Below are positions 8,399 to 16,979 of a DNA stretch of 64,000 bases, piece by piece. How positions within the stretch are numbered: position 1 is the first letter of the stretch; each line of letters starts with the position of its first letter. The translations under genes and the position numbers were made by a program. The notes below the pieces were generated by a model. The model was given only the letters and a program-made list of their open reading frames with translations, did no database searches and was not told where the DNA came from. Source of the DNA: SHZI01 sp964417725. GTDB taxonomy: Bacteria > Pseudomonadota > Gammaproteobacteria > Steroidobacterales > GCA-2729495. The stretch spans positions 1 through 64,000 of the forward strand of contig CAYQIV010000006.1 of the NCBI GenBank assembly GCA_964417725.1, written 5' to 3'.

Positions 8399-9685
8399 AT
8401 GCCGATGGGAAACATCGTCGACGACTTCCGCCTGGCACTCGGCGGGAAAGAGTACGTGCCGATCATGATCGGCGGGATGGGCGTCGACATCTCGACGGCG
8501 GCGCTGGCCCTGGAAGCCTGCCGCCTCGGCGGCATCGGCCATATTTCCGATGCCATGTCGCAGTTCGTCTCGGACAAGAAATTCGGCACGCGCTACACCA
8601 AGGCCAAGGGTGACCGCAATGCGGCCACCCGTGACGGCATCGACAAGACCGGGGTCAAGTTCATCCCCGAGGAACTCTACGAGGCCCAGCACCGCTTCGT
8701 GGCCGACGCCATGGCGCGCAAGAAGGGCCCGGGGGCGGTCTTCGTCAATGTCATGGAAAAGCTGACCATGGCCGCCCCGCTCGACACGCTCGCCGTCCGC
8801 CTGCGTGCCGCCCTCGATGCCGGCATCGACGGCATGACCCTGTCGGCCGGCCTGCACATGCACTCGCTCGGGCTGATCGAAAATCACCCGCGTTTCCGCG
8901 ACTGCATGATCGGCCCGATCGTCTCCAGCGCCCGCGCGCTGAAGATCTTCCTGCGCAGCGCCCGGCGGGTCAGCCGCATGCCCGACTACATCGTCGTCGA
9001 GGGTCCCCTGGCCGGCGGCCACCTGGGCTTCGGTGACGACTGGCGCGAGCACCGCCTGCACGACATCGTGGTCGATGTAATGAAACTGCTTGAGGCCGAG
9101 TCGCTCGATATCCCGGTGATCCCGGCGGGCGGTGTCTTCACCGGCACCGATGCAGTGGAATTCCTGCGCGCCGGCGCAGGCGCCGTCCAGGTGGCGACGC
9201 GCTTCACCATCAGCCACGAGGCTGGCCTCCCGATGCGGGCCAAGCAGCGCTATCTCAGCGCCACCGAGCAGGACGTCATCGTCTCGACGCTGTCGCCCAC
9301 CGGCTATCCGATCCGCCTGATCAAGGACAGCCCCTGCGTCGGCTCCAACATCAAGCCGCAGTGCGAGCCCTTCGGCTACGTGCTCGGCAAGGATGCCGAC
9401 TGCGCCTACCTGAACGCATGGGAGGCGACGCCCATCGGCCCGGATGGCGAGAAGCTGCCGGTGCGCGACAAGATCTGCCTGTGCTACCACTTCAGCAAGC
9501 ACAACTGCTATACCTGCGGGCACTACGTCTACCGCCTCAAGGACACCACCCATCGCCTGCCCGATGGCAGCTATCAGCTGCTCAGTGCCGAACACGTCTT
9601 CCGCGACTACCAGTTCAGCCGCGACCACCAGATTGCGCTGCCGGCGTCGATGGCCGACATGGAGCTCGAGGCGGCCGCAACCTGA
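8399..9685 (+). CDS. Nitronate monooxygenase-family flavoprotein with Cys-rich tail
   Basis: 428 residues. The N-terminal ~330 residues form the FMN-binding TIM barrel of the 2-nitropropane dioxygenase/nitronate monooxygenase family: MIGGMGVDISTAALAL at the start, EGPLAGGHLGFG carrying the family histidine, and PVIPAGGVFTGTDAVEFLRAGA near the phosphate site. The last ~110 residues are unusual. They contain CVGSNIKPQC and then C-x-C-x6-C-x2-C within about 13 residues (CLCYHF...NCYTCGHY), which suggests a bound metal or Fe-S centre. The reaction cannot be fixed: enoyl reductases and other flavin enzymes share the barrel. Confidence 0.85.
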   Translation: MPMGNIVDDFRLALGGKEYVPIMIGGMGVDISTAALALEACRLGGIGHISDAMSQFVSDKKFGTRYTKAKGDRNAATRDGIDKTGVKFIPEELYEAQHRFVADAMARKKGPGAVFVNVMEKLTMAAPLDTLAVRLRAALDAGIDGMTLSAGLHMHSLGLIENHPRFRDCMIGPIVSSARALKIFLRSARRVSRMPDYIVVEGPLAGGHLGFGDDWREHRLHDIVVDVMKLLEAESLDIPVIPAGGVFTGTDAVEFLRAGAGAVQVATRFTISHEAGLPMRAKQRYLSATEQDVIVSTLSPTGYPIRLIKDSPCVGSNIKPQCEPFGYVLGKDADCAYLNAWEATPIGPDGEKLPVRDKICLCYHFSKHNCYTCGHYVYRLKDTTHRLPDGSYQLLSAEHVFRDYQFSRDHQIALPASMADMELEAAAT

Positions 9686-9723
9686 AGCCGGTCGGGGGCG
9701 GCGGTGCCCTGCCGCCACCCTGC

Positions 9724-9729
9724 TAAGAT
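9724..9729 (+). promoter_or_regulatory. Candidate -10 element of glnE
   Basis: TAAGAT ends 8 bases before the glnE ATG, the same geometry as at rlmJ. The 11-base string TGCTAAGATCG around it occurs again before the open frame at the window end (63916-63926). No clear -35 box is visible. Confidence 0.35.
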
Positions 9730-9737
9730 CGGTGCCG

Positions 9738-12647
9738 ATGACTGCCCCGCATCCGGCCATCGAGGCCCTCCCAGAACCACTCCGGCCCCGGTGTGCGGAG
9801 GTCTTTGGCCGCCTGCGTGACGCGGTACCTGAGCTGGCCGAGGCCCTGTACGGGCCGCTGTGCCGCGTGCTGGCCTCGAGCGCATGGGCCAGCGAGACCC
9901 TCGAACGCCATCCGGCGTTGCTGTCGGCGCTGATTGCCGATGGCAGCCTCGGTCGTGACCAGGCGCCGGGCGAGCTCCGCGCGCAGGTGCTGGCCGATGC
10001 GGCGCCGACCCTCGCGGAAGCCGACTTTCTTCGCCAGCTGCGCCTGGTGCGCCACCGCCAGCTGGTGCGCATCATCTGGCGCGATCTCAATGGCAGTGCG
10101 CCGCCCGAGACCACGCTCGCGGATCTTTCCGAACTCGCCGATGCCGCGATCGTCGCCGCCCTGGACTGGGCGCGGCACACGCTGGCCCCGCGCCATGGCG
10201 AACCGCGCTGCGCCGACGGCACGCCCTGTGGTTTCGGGGTCATCGGCATGGGCAAGCTGGGTGGCCGCGAGCTGAATTTTTCCTCCGACATCGACCTGGT
10301 CTTCATCTACACCGACTACGGCGAGACGGACGGGCCGCGACCGCTCAGCAACGAGGAGTACTTCCGGCTGCTGGCCCAGCGGCTGATCGACGCGCTCGGC
10401 CGCTGCACCGCCGACGGTTTCGTCTATCGGGTCGACGTGCGCCTGCGGCCCTTCGGCAGCGCCGGGCCGCTGGCCGTAAGCCTGCCGGCCTTCGAGTCAT
10501 ACCTGGTTCGCCACGGCCGTGACTGGGAGCGCTACGCCTACGTCAAGGCGCGTGTCATCAACGAGTGGGACCAGGCCGGGACCCTTTACCGGGACGTGCT
10601 GCGGCCTTTCGTCTACCGTCGCTACCTCGACTATGGCGTCTTCGCCTCGTTGCGCGAGATGAAGGCGCTGATCGCCGCGGAGGTGCGCAACAAGGCCTAC
10701 CACCACAACCTCAAGCTGGGGCCCGGCGGCATCCGTGAGATCGAGTTCATCGTCCAGACCCTGCAGCTGGTCCGCGGCGGCACCCTGGCGGACCTGCGCG
10801 AACCGTCGCTGCTCGCCGTGCTGCCGCGACTTGTCCACCACCAGTGCCTGCCGCAGGGCCACGCCGATGAGCTGGCGGCGGCCTACCGCTACCTGCGCCT
10901 GGCCGAAAACCGCCTGCAGGCCATCGCCGACCGTCAGACACATGACCTGCCGACGGCGTCGCTCGACCGCGCGCGGCTGCTGCATGCCATGGGTGTCGCC
11001 GACTGGCAGGCCTTCGAGCACGACCTGAAAGCGCATCAGGCGGCGGTCAGCCGGCATTTCCACGACGTGGTGTTTCGCGGCGCGGGCGAGCGCGAGGCGC
11101 CCGCGACCGGTGAGGGCCTCGCCGCCGTCTGGACGGGCGCGCTGGATGCCGACGAGGCGGCTGCCGTGCTGGCGGCAGCGGGTTTTGCCGACGCGGGCGC
11201 GACCCTCGAGCGCTTGCGACGCCTGCGCGAGGGCGGCGCACTGCGCCGCCTCGGCGAGGTTGGCCGCCAGCGCCTCGACCAGCTCGTGCCGGCGGTCCTC
11301 GCCAGCGCCGCCCGCCAGCCCGCGGCGCTGCAGGCCATCGACGGCATGGCGCTGATCCTCGAGGCCATCGGCCGGCGCTCGGCCTATTTCGCCCTGCTCA
11401 ACGAGAACCCGGCGGCCCTCGAGCGGCTGGTCAGGCTGTGTGCGCACAGCATGATGCTGGCGCAGCAGGTCGCCGCCCACCCGTTGCTGCTCGACGAATT
11501 GCTCGATCCGCGCATCTTCAGCGCGCCGCCCGACCGGGCCGAACTGGGGGGTGACCTGGCGGCACGGCTTGGGCGGGCCGGCACGGAAGACATCGAACAG
11601 CAGCTCGATGCCCTGCGCAACTTCCAGCAGGCAGCCATCTTTCGTGTCGCCGTCGTCGACCTGTCGGGCCTGCTGCCACTGATGAAGGTCAGCGACCGGC
11701 TCACCGACATCGCCGAGCTGACGCTCGGTGCCGCCCTCGACATCGCCTGGCGGGAACTCGCCGCGCGGCACGGCGCGCCGTTTTGCACGGTCGATGGCCG
11801 CCGGCGCCCGGCGCGTTTCGCCATCGTCGCCTACGGCAAGCTCGGTGGCCTGGAACTTGGTTACGGGTCGGACCTCGATCTGGTCTTCCTGCATGATTCG
11901 GCCGGCGAGGCCGAGCATTGCGATGGACCGCAGCCGCTCGACAATGCCGTGTTCTTCGCCCGCCTGACGCGCCGCATCCTCAGCATCCTCACCATGCCGA
12001 CCAGCAGCGGCAAGCTCTACGAGGTCGACATCCGGCTGCGGCCCAGCGGCCGTTCCGGGCTGCTGGTCTCGAGCCTCGCGGCCTTCGAGCGTTATCAGCA
12101 GGAAGAAGCCTGGACGTGGGAGCATCAGGCCCTGCTGCGCAGCCGGGCAGTGGCGGGCGATGCCGCCGTCGGCCAGGCCTTCGAGGTGCTGCGTGTGCAG
12201 GCGCTCACGCACTGGGTGCGCCATGAAAACCTGTGCGAGGCGGTTGCCGACATGCGCCGGCGGATGCGCGTCGAACTGGCGACCGGTACGCCCGAGCTGA
12301 TGGACCTCAAGCAGGATCCCGGCGGCATTTCCGACATCGAGTTCATCGTCCAGTACCTGGTCCTGCGCGAAGCACGGCACCACCCGGATCTGGTGCGCTG
12401 GCCGGACAACATCCGTCAGCTCGAAGGGCTGGCCGGCCACGGCATCCTGGTGCCGGCCGATGCCGAGGCCCTTGCCGAGGCCTACCGCAGCTACCGCGTG
12501 CAGATTCATCACCGGAGCCTCGCCGGCCAGCCCGCGCTGCTGCCGCGTGCCGAGGTCGCTGCGCTCGTCGCCACGGTGATGCGCCTGTGGACAGCGGTTT
12601 TCGGCGCGCCGCCCGAGGGCCGTCCGGACGCGCCGGCCACGCTATAA
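9738..12647 (+). CDS. glnE: Bifunctional glutamine synthetase adenylyltransferase/deadenylase
   Basis: 969 residues, full length for GlnE. It adenylylates and de-adenylylates glutamine synthetase under control of PII proteins. Two nucleotidyltransferase domains are seen: the N-terminal deadenylase core with GMGKLGGRELNFSSDIDLVF and the C-terminal adenylylase core with YGKLGGLELGYGSDLDLVF. Each is followed by an LRPSG/LRPFG motif and the GPGGIREIEF or DPGGISDIEF signature. The frame stays open 98 codons upstream, but that part reads as an overlap with the preceding gene; MTAPHPAIEAL is the natural start. The stop overlaps a TATAAT box. Confidence 0.97.
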   Translation: MTAPHPAIEALPEPLRPRCAEVFGRLRDAVPELAEALYGPLCRVLASSAWASETLERHPALLSALIADGSLGRDQAPGELRAQVLADAAPTLAEADFLRQLRLVRHRQLVRIIWRDLNGSAPPETTLADLSELADAAIVAALDWARHTLAPRHGEPRCADGTPCGFGVIGMGKLGGRELNFSSDIDLVFIYTDYGETDGPRPLSNEEYFRLLAQRLIDALGRCTADGFVYRVDVRLRPFGSAGPLAVSLPAFESYLVRHGRDWERYAYVKARVINEWDQAGTLYRDVLRPFVYRRYLDYGVFASLREMKALIAAEVRNKAYHHNLKLGPGGIREIEFIVQTLQLVRGGTLADLREPSLLAVLPRLVHHQCLPQGHADELAAAYRYLRLAENRLQAIADRQTHDLPTASLDRARLLHAMGVADWQAFEHDLKAHQAAVSRHFHDVVFRGAGEREAPATGEGLAAVWTGALDADEAAAVLAAAGFADAGATLERLRRLREGGALRRLGEVGRQRLDQLVPAVLASAARQPAALQAIDGMALILEAIGRRSAYFALLNENPAALERLVRLCAHSMMLAQQVAAHPLLLDELLDPRIFSAPPDRAELGGDLAARLGRAGTEDIEQQLDALRNFQQAAIFRVAVVDLSGLLPLMKVSDRLTDIAELTLGAALDIAWRELAARHGAPFCTVDGRRRPARFAIVAYGKLGGLELGYGSDLDLVFLHDSAGEAEHCDGPQPLDNAVFFARLTRRILSILTMPTSSGKLYEVDIRLRPSGRSGLLVSSLAAFERYQQEEAWTWEHQALLRSRAVAGDAAVGQAFEVLRVQALTHWVRHENLCEAVADMRRRMRVELATGTPELMDLKQDPGGISDIEFIVQYLVLREARHHPDLVRWPDNIRQLEGLAGHGILVPADAEALAEAYRSYRVQIHHRSLAGQPALLPRAEVAALVATVMRLWTAVFGAPPEGRPDAPATL

Positions 12648-12648
12648 T
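12643..12648 (+). promoter_or_regulatory. Consensus -10 box for the zinc-finger/LPS gene run
   Basis: A perfect TATAAT overlaps the glnE stop codon. It would give a leader of about 55 bases before the ATG at 12710. The -35 region is not recognisable. Confidence 0.45.
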
Positions 12649-12709
12649 CCGGCCCCCGCAGCATCCCGAAGAGACCCGCGCCGCGACGCGGGCCGCCCCG
12701 GAGAGAACC

Positions 12710-12922
12710 ATGACGGCAGCACGCGCAGGGCACCAGCCGCCCACCGGACTGATACAGCCCAACGCCGAAAACCACTATCAGGTCACGCGCCATGACCTGC
12801 CGCTGGCCTGTCCGATGCCGGGCATGCAGCTATGGAATGCCCATCCACGGGTCTACCTGCCCATCGAGGCCACGGGCCGTTGCAAATGCCCGTACTGCGG
12901 CGCGACCTACGTGCTCACTTGA
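12710..12922 (+). CDS. CHCC-type zinc-finger protein
   Basis: 70 residues. It matches the small bacterial zf-CHCC proteins, which share a fold with the mitochondrial complex I subunit NDUFS6. Probable zinc ligands are C34, H45, C60 and C63 in LACPMPGMQLWNAHPRVYLP and CKCPYCGATY. Such genes commonly sit beside LPS-core or ilvE/glnE genes in Proteobacteria. The function is unknown. The glycosyltransferase start follows 52 bases after its stop. Confidence 0.9.
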   Translation: MTAARAGHQPPTGLIQPNAENHYQVTRHDLPLACPMPGMQLWNAHPRVYLPIEATGRCKCPYCGATYVLT

Positions 12923-12974
12923 GCACCCGGACCGTGTCCCGGTCGGTGCTGCAGCCCGGGCGCTGGCCCGCCGC

Positions 12975-14033
12975 ATGCTCACCCACCTGAACCTTGCCCG
13001 CGGCTACCGCGGCGGCGAGCGCCAGACCGAGCTGTTGGTGCGGGGCCTGGCCGCGCGCGGCTGGCCACAATGCCTCGTGACGCGGCGCGGGGCGCCACTG
13101 GCGTCACGCTGTCGGGATGTCCCGTCACTCATCATCCGCGAGGCCGGTCTGGGCGTTGCCGGGGCGCTCGTCGCCCTGCGTGGGGCAACGCTCGTGCACA
13201 GCCACGAGGGCCGCGGCGTGCAGGCGGCGTGGCTGCGCCACCGTCTGCACGGCACGCCGTACCTCATCACCCGGCGCGTGCAGAAAGGCCCACGGGCCAC
13301 GGCATTGAACCGCCGCATGTACCGCGATGCCGCGGCCGTGGTTGCCCTCTCTGGCGCCATCCGCGAGGCGTTGCGCCGTCTCGACGGCGGCCTGGCGGTG
13401 AGCATCATTCCCAGTGCCGCCACCGGGTTCATCGCCTCGGCGGCGGTGGCCGGGCGCCTGCGGGCAGCCTTTGGCGGTGAGTTCATCGTCGGCCACGTCG
13501 GCGCACTCGACGACTCCCACAAGGGCCAGCTGCAGATCATCGCCCTGGCCCGGCGATTGCAGTCGCGCATCCCCGGGCTGCGCTTCGTGCTGGTCGGCGC
13601 CGGGCGTGACGAGGCGCGCCTCAGGGCGGCGGCAGCGGGGTTGCCGAACGTCCTCTTCACCGGCGAGGTCGACAACGTCGGCGACCATCTGGCAGCCTTC
13701 GACCTCTTTCTCTATCCTTCGCGGCACGAAGGGCTGGGTTCGATCCTGCTCGATGCGCTGGGCTTCGGCCTGCCGGTGGTGGCGACCGCGGTCGGCGGGA
13801 TTCCCGAGATCATCGCCAGCGGGCACCACGGGCTGCTCGTCGCGCCCGACGACCTCGCTGCGCTCGAGTCGGCCGTGCTGGCCTTTTATGCCGACGGCAG
13901 CCTGCGGGCGCGGGTCCGTCTCGAGAACCGCCAGCACGCGCAGTCGTATTCCGCCGTGGCAATGACCGCCCGTTACATGACGCTGTACCGCGAGCTGGCC
14001 GCACGCCTGCAACTGGATCTGGGGGCACCATGA
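12975..14033 (+). CDS. Glycosyltransferase family 4 protein (LPS core)
   Basis: 352 residues. GT-B fold: N-terminal acceptor domain starting MLTHLNLARGYRGGERQTELL, C-terminal donor domain with VGHVGALDDSHKGQ and the family signature EGLGSILLDALGFGLPVVATAVGGIPEI. The open frame extends upstream, but this ATG gives the family N-terminus. It overlaps hldD by 4 bases (ATGA) and is followed by waaF, so a role in building the inner LPS core is likely. The sugar donor cannot be read from sequence. Confidence 0.88.
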   Translation: MLTHLNLARGYRGGERQTELLVRGLAARGWPQCLVTRRGAPLASRCRDVPSLIIREAGLGVAGALVALRGATLVHSHEGRGVQAAWLRHRLHGTPYLITRRVQKGPRATALNRRMYRDAAAVVALSGAIREALRRLDGGLAVSIIPSAATGFIASAAVAGRLRAAFGGEFIVGHVGALDDSHKGQLQIIALARRLQSRIPGLRFVLVGAGRDEARLRAAAAGLPNVLFTGEVDNVGDHLAAFDLFLYPSRHEGLGSILLDALGFGLPVVATAVGGIPEIIASGHHGLLVAPDDLAALESAVLAFYADGSLRARVRLENRQHAQSYSAVAMTARYMTLYRELAARLQLDLGAP

Positions 14034-14977
14034 TCATCGTCACCGGCGGTGCCGGCTTTATCGGCAGCAACCTGGTGCGGCAGCTCAATGCCGCCGGCCG
14101 CGACGACATCCTCGTCGTCGACGACCTGCGCGACGGACGCAAGGTGCTGAACCTGTCGGATTGCCGCATCGCCGACTACCTGGACTGCGAGGACTTCGCC
14201 GGCCGCATGGCCGGCGGCGGCCGACTGCCGGAGCGCGTCGAGGTGATCTTCCACCAGGGCGCCTGCACCGACACCACCGAGTGGGACGGCCGGTTGATGA
14301 TGGCGGCCAACCACGGTTACTCGCAGCAGGTGTTCGCTTTTGCCACCAGCCGCCGTATCCCGCTGGTCTATGCGTCGTCGGCGTCGGTCTACGGTGCCGG
14401 CCGGGTGTTCCGTGTCGACGAGGACTGCGAGCATCCGATCAATGTCTACGCGTTTTCCAAGCTGATGTTCGACCGCTTCGTGCGCCGCCACATGGGCAGC
14501 GTGCACTCGCCGGTGATCGGCCTGCGCTACTTCAACGTCTACGGGCCGGGGGAGGCCCACAAGGGCCGCATGGCCAGCCTCGTCCACCATTTCCGTCTGC
14601 AGCTCGCCGAGGGTGACGAGGTGCGCCTCTTCGAGGGGTGCGATGGCTACGGGCCGGGTGAGCAGCGCCGCGATTTCATCTACGTCGACGACGTGGTGGC
14701 GGTCAACCTGTGGTGCTGGCAGCAGGGCCGCTCGGGCATCTACAACCTCGGCACCGGTGCGGCCCGCACCTTCAACGACATGGCGCGGGCCGTGATCGCC
14801 TGGCACGGCCGCGGCCAGATCCGCTATATCCCTTTCCCGGCCCAGCTCCGGGGCAGCTACCAGAGCTTCACCGAAGCCGACCTCACGGGGTTGCGTGCCG
14901 CCGGCTACACCGCCGGGTTCACGGCGCTGGAAGACGGCGTGAGGCGCTACCTCGACGCTCTCGCGGCACACGGTTGA
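14030..14977 (+). CDS. hldD: ADP-L-glycero-D-manno-heptose 6-epimerase
   Basis: 315 residues. Makes the L-glycero form of ADP-heptose used in LPS inner core, with bound NADP. The Rossmann motif TGGAGFIGSN is at the N-terminus. FHQGACTDTTEWDG is the family signature, YASSASVYG holds the catalytic Ser, and YAFSK the Tyr-x3-Lys pair. YFNVYGPGE and QRRDFIYVDD are also typical. It overlaps the upstream glycosyltransferase by ATGA. waaF follows 17 bases later. Confidence 0.96.
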   Translation: MIIVTGGAGFIGSNLVRQLNAAGRDDILVVDDLRDGRKVLNLSDCRIADYLDCEDFAGRMAGGGRLPERVEVIFHQGACTDTTEWDGRLMMAANHGYSQQVFAFATSRRIPLVYASSASVYGAGRVFRVDEDCEHPINVYAFSKLMFDRFVRRHMGSVHSPVIGLRYFNVYGPGEAHKGRMASLVHHFRLQLAEGDEVRLFEGCDGYGPGEQRRDFIYVDDVVAVNLWCWQQGRSGIYNLGTGAARTFNDMARAVIAWHGRGQIRYIPFPAQLRGSYQSFTEADLTGLRAAGYTAGFTALEDGVRRYLDALAAHG

Positions 14978-14994
14978 AGAGGCGGCAGCTGGCG

Positions 14995-16050
14995 ATGCGC
15001 ACGGCACGCCTTCCCGCAGAACCGGCGCAGATTCTCGTCGTCGGGCCCGCCTGGGTCGGTGACATGGTCATGGCGCAGTCGCTGTTCATGCTCATCAAGG
15101 CCCGCGAGCCCGCCGCCGTGATCGATGTCGTCGGTCCGCCGTGGTCGGTGCCGCTGGTGGCGCGCATGCCCGAGGTGCGCCGGGGCATCGCGCTGGATGT
15201 CGCCCACGGCGCGCTGTCGCTTGGTCGCCGGCGGCGGCTGGGTCGCACCCTGCGCGGCGAGGGATACACCCGGGCGATCGTCCTGCCGCGCTCGTTCAAA
15301 TCGGCGCTGGTGCCATACTTCGCCGGGGTTGCCCGGCGCACGGGCCATGCAGCGGAATGGCGCAGGCTGCTGCTCAATGACGTACGCCGCCTCGACCGCA
15401 CGGCACTCGACCAGACCGTCAAGCGCTACCTCGCCCTCGGCCTGCCGCGTGGTGAGGCCTTGCCGCCCGTGCCCGTGCCGCGCCTCGTGATCGACGAGGA
15501 CAACCGGGCCGCGCTGCTCGGACGGCTCGGTATCGGCGGCCGCCCGGCGGTTGCACTGATGCCCGGCGCGGCCTACGGACCGGCCAAGCAGTGGCCGACC
15601 GCGCACTTTGCGGAACTGGCCCGCGAGCTGTGCCGCCGCGGCCATGAAGTGTGGTTGCTCGGTGCCGCTGGCGAGCGCGAGCTGGCGGCGCAGATCCGCG
15701 CCATGGCCGGTGAAGGCGTGCATGATCTCTGTGGCAGGACGACGCTGGTCGACACCGTCGACCTGCTGTCGGCGACGCGCGCGGCGGTGAGCAACGACTC
15801 GGGTCTGATGCACGTCGCGGCGGCGGCGGGCACGCACGTCGTTGGCCTCTACGGCAGCAGTTCGCCCCACCGTACCCCGCCGCTCGGCGAGCGCACGACG
15901 ATCCACTGGCTGGCGCTCGACTGCAGCCCGTGCTTCCGCCGCGAATGCCCGCTCGGCCACCTTGACTGCCTGCGGCGCATCGCACCGCAGGATGTCCTTC
16001 AGGGGCTCGATGGCGTGCTGGCGCCGGCCGGGGGCGAGCCCCCGCCCTGA
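14995..16050 (+). CDS. waaF: LPS heptosyltransferase II
   Basis: 351 residues, glycosyltransferase family 9. Adds the second L-glycero-D-manno-heptose to the LPS inner core, using the product of HldD. Recognisable parts are ILVVGPAWVGDMVMAQSL at the N-terminus, LPRSFKSALVPYFAG, MPGAAYGPAKQWP at the donor domain, and VSNDSGLMHVAAAAGTHVVGLYGSSSP near the ADP-heptose site. The Cys-rich CSPCFRRECPLGHLDC stretch is normal for WaaF. It ends 2 bases from the convergent hydrolase gene. Confidence 0.95.
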   Translation: MRTARLPAEPAQILVVGPAWVGDMVMAQSLFMLIKAREPAAVIDVVGPPWSVPLVARMPEVRRGIALDVAHGALSLGRRRRLGRTLRGEGYTRAIVLPRSFKSALVPYFAGVARRTGHAAEWRRLLLNDVRRLDRTALDQTVKRYLALGLPRGEALPPVPVPRLVIDEDNRAALLGRLGIGGRPAVALMPGAAYGPAKQWPTAHFAELARELCRRGHEVWLLGAAGERELAAQIRAMAGEGVHDLCGRTTLVDTVDLLSATRAAVSNDSGLMHVAAAAGTHVVGLYGSSSPHRTPPLGERTTIHWLALDCSPCFRRECPLGHLDCLRRIAPQDVLQGLDGVLAPAGGEPPP

Positions 16051-16052
16051 CC

Positions 16053-16979
16053 TCAGCCGGCGGTGAACGCGTCGAGGATCTCGCCGGCGCCGGCGCTCCA
16101 CACACCGGGCTGCGCCGAGAGGTGTTCGAGCACGGTTTCGAGGTGGCGCATGCGGTGAGGCTGGCCGAGCACCCAGGGGTGCAGCGACAGCGCGAGCATG
16201 CGCCCGCCCTGGCGGCCGGCTTCGTCGAGCAGCATGGTGCAGGCGTCGATGACCTGCTCGGCCCATGAGGCCTCGGCGTGCAGGTTGTCCATGACGACGA
16301 AACGGTCTTCGAGTTCGGTGGACAGCGGCATCGCCCACAGGTCGCCGTGGCGGGTGTGGAAGGGGTAGGGCATCTCGTCGTTGACCCAGTCGCACAGGTA
16401 ATCGATGCCCTGCGCCTTGACGAGATCGGGCGTCAGCGGGCTTTCGAGCTTGCCCGGGCTCAGCCAGCCGCGCACCGGCCGCGATGAAACGCTGCGCAAT
16501 GTCGCCAGCGACCGTTCGATGATCGCGGTTTCATCGGCTTCCGTCAGCCCGCCGGCATGCGGGGTGTCCATGTTCCATGAATGGCCGATGATCTCGTCGC
16601 CGCGTGCGGCGATGGCGTCGATGAGGGCCGGGTAACGCTCGACGAGCTGGGCGTTGATGGCGAAGGTCGGCCGGATGTGCCAGCGATCGAACGCTTCGAG
16701 GAAGCGCCAGATGCCGACGCGGTTGCCGTAGTCGCGCAGCGTGTAGTGACGCAGGTCGGGATAAGGCATGGTCATCGAGCCCGGCAGCTTGACGGGCTTG
16801 CCCTGCGGGTTGAGCGGGAAGTGCTGCAGGCTGACGTTGACCCACAGCGCCAGCCGTTTGCCGTCGGGCCATTTGACGGGCGGACGGTCGGCGAGCATCG
16901 ACCACTCGTAGCGGTCGTGGTCCATGCCGTAACGGCGGCGGGGGTACTCGAGGTGGATCGTGTCGAGGGCCATGGTCAT
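16053..16979 (-). CDS. PuuE-type polysaccharide deacetylase-fold hydrolase (copy 1)
   Basis: 308 residues. NodB/CE4 superfamily fold, but of the allantoinase (PuuE) type that cleaves cyclic C-N bonds. The canonical TFDDG metal motif is missing (LALWVNVSLQHFP stands at that strand), and HSWNMD replaces the H-x3-H metal motif. YGNRVGIWRFLEAFDR and SPGKLESPLTPDLV are further family-like parts. The frame is open 65 codons upstream, but the ATG at 16979 overlaps the stop of the neighbouring paralogue in an ATGA junction, which fixes the start. It is the last gene of the minus-strand cluster that includes an amidase and an FDBR-like protein. The substrate is unknown; a lactam, hydantoin or imide is plausible. 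Confidence 0.85.
   Translation of the reverse strand: MTMALDTIHLEYPRRRYGMDHDRYEWSMLADRPPVKWPDGKRLALWVNVSLQHFPLNPQGKPVKLPGSMTMPYPDLRHYTLRDYGNRVGIWRFLEAFDRWHIRPTFAINAQLVERYPALIDAIAARGDEIIGHSWNMDTPHAGGLTEADETAIIERSLATLRSVSSRPVRGWLSPGKLESPLTPDLVKAQGIDYLCDWVNDEMPYPFHTRHGDLWAMPLSTELEDRFVVMDNLHAEASWAEQVIDACTMLLDEAGRQGGRMLALSLHPWVLGQPHRMRHLETVLEHLSAQPGVWSAGAGEILDAFTAG

Noticed and set aside
8378..10306. 642-codon open frame opposite the nitronate monooxygenase and glnE start
   Set aside because: Low-complexity His/Asp/Val-rich translation; it covers the antisense of two clear genes.
10497..12512. 671-codon open frame opposite glnE
   Set aside because: No family resemblance; antisense shadow of the well-supported GlnE.
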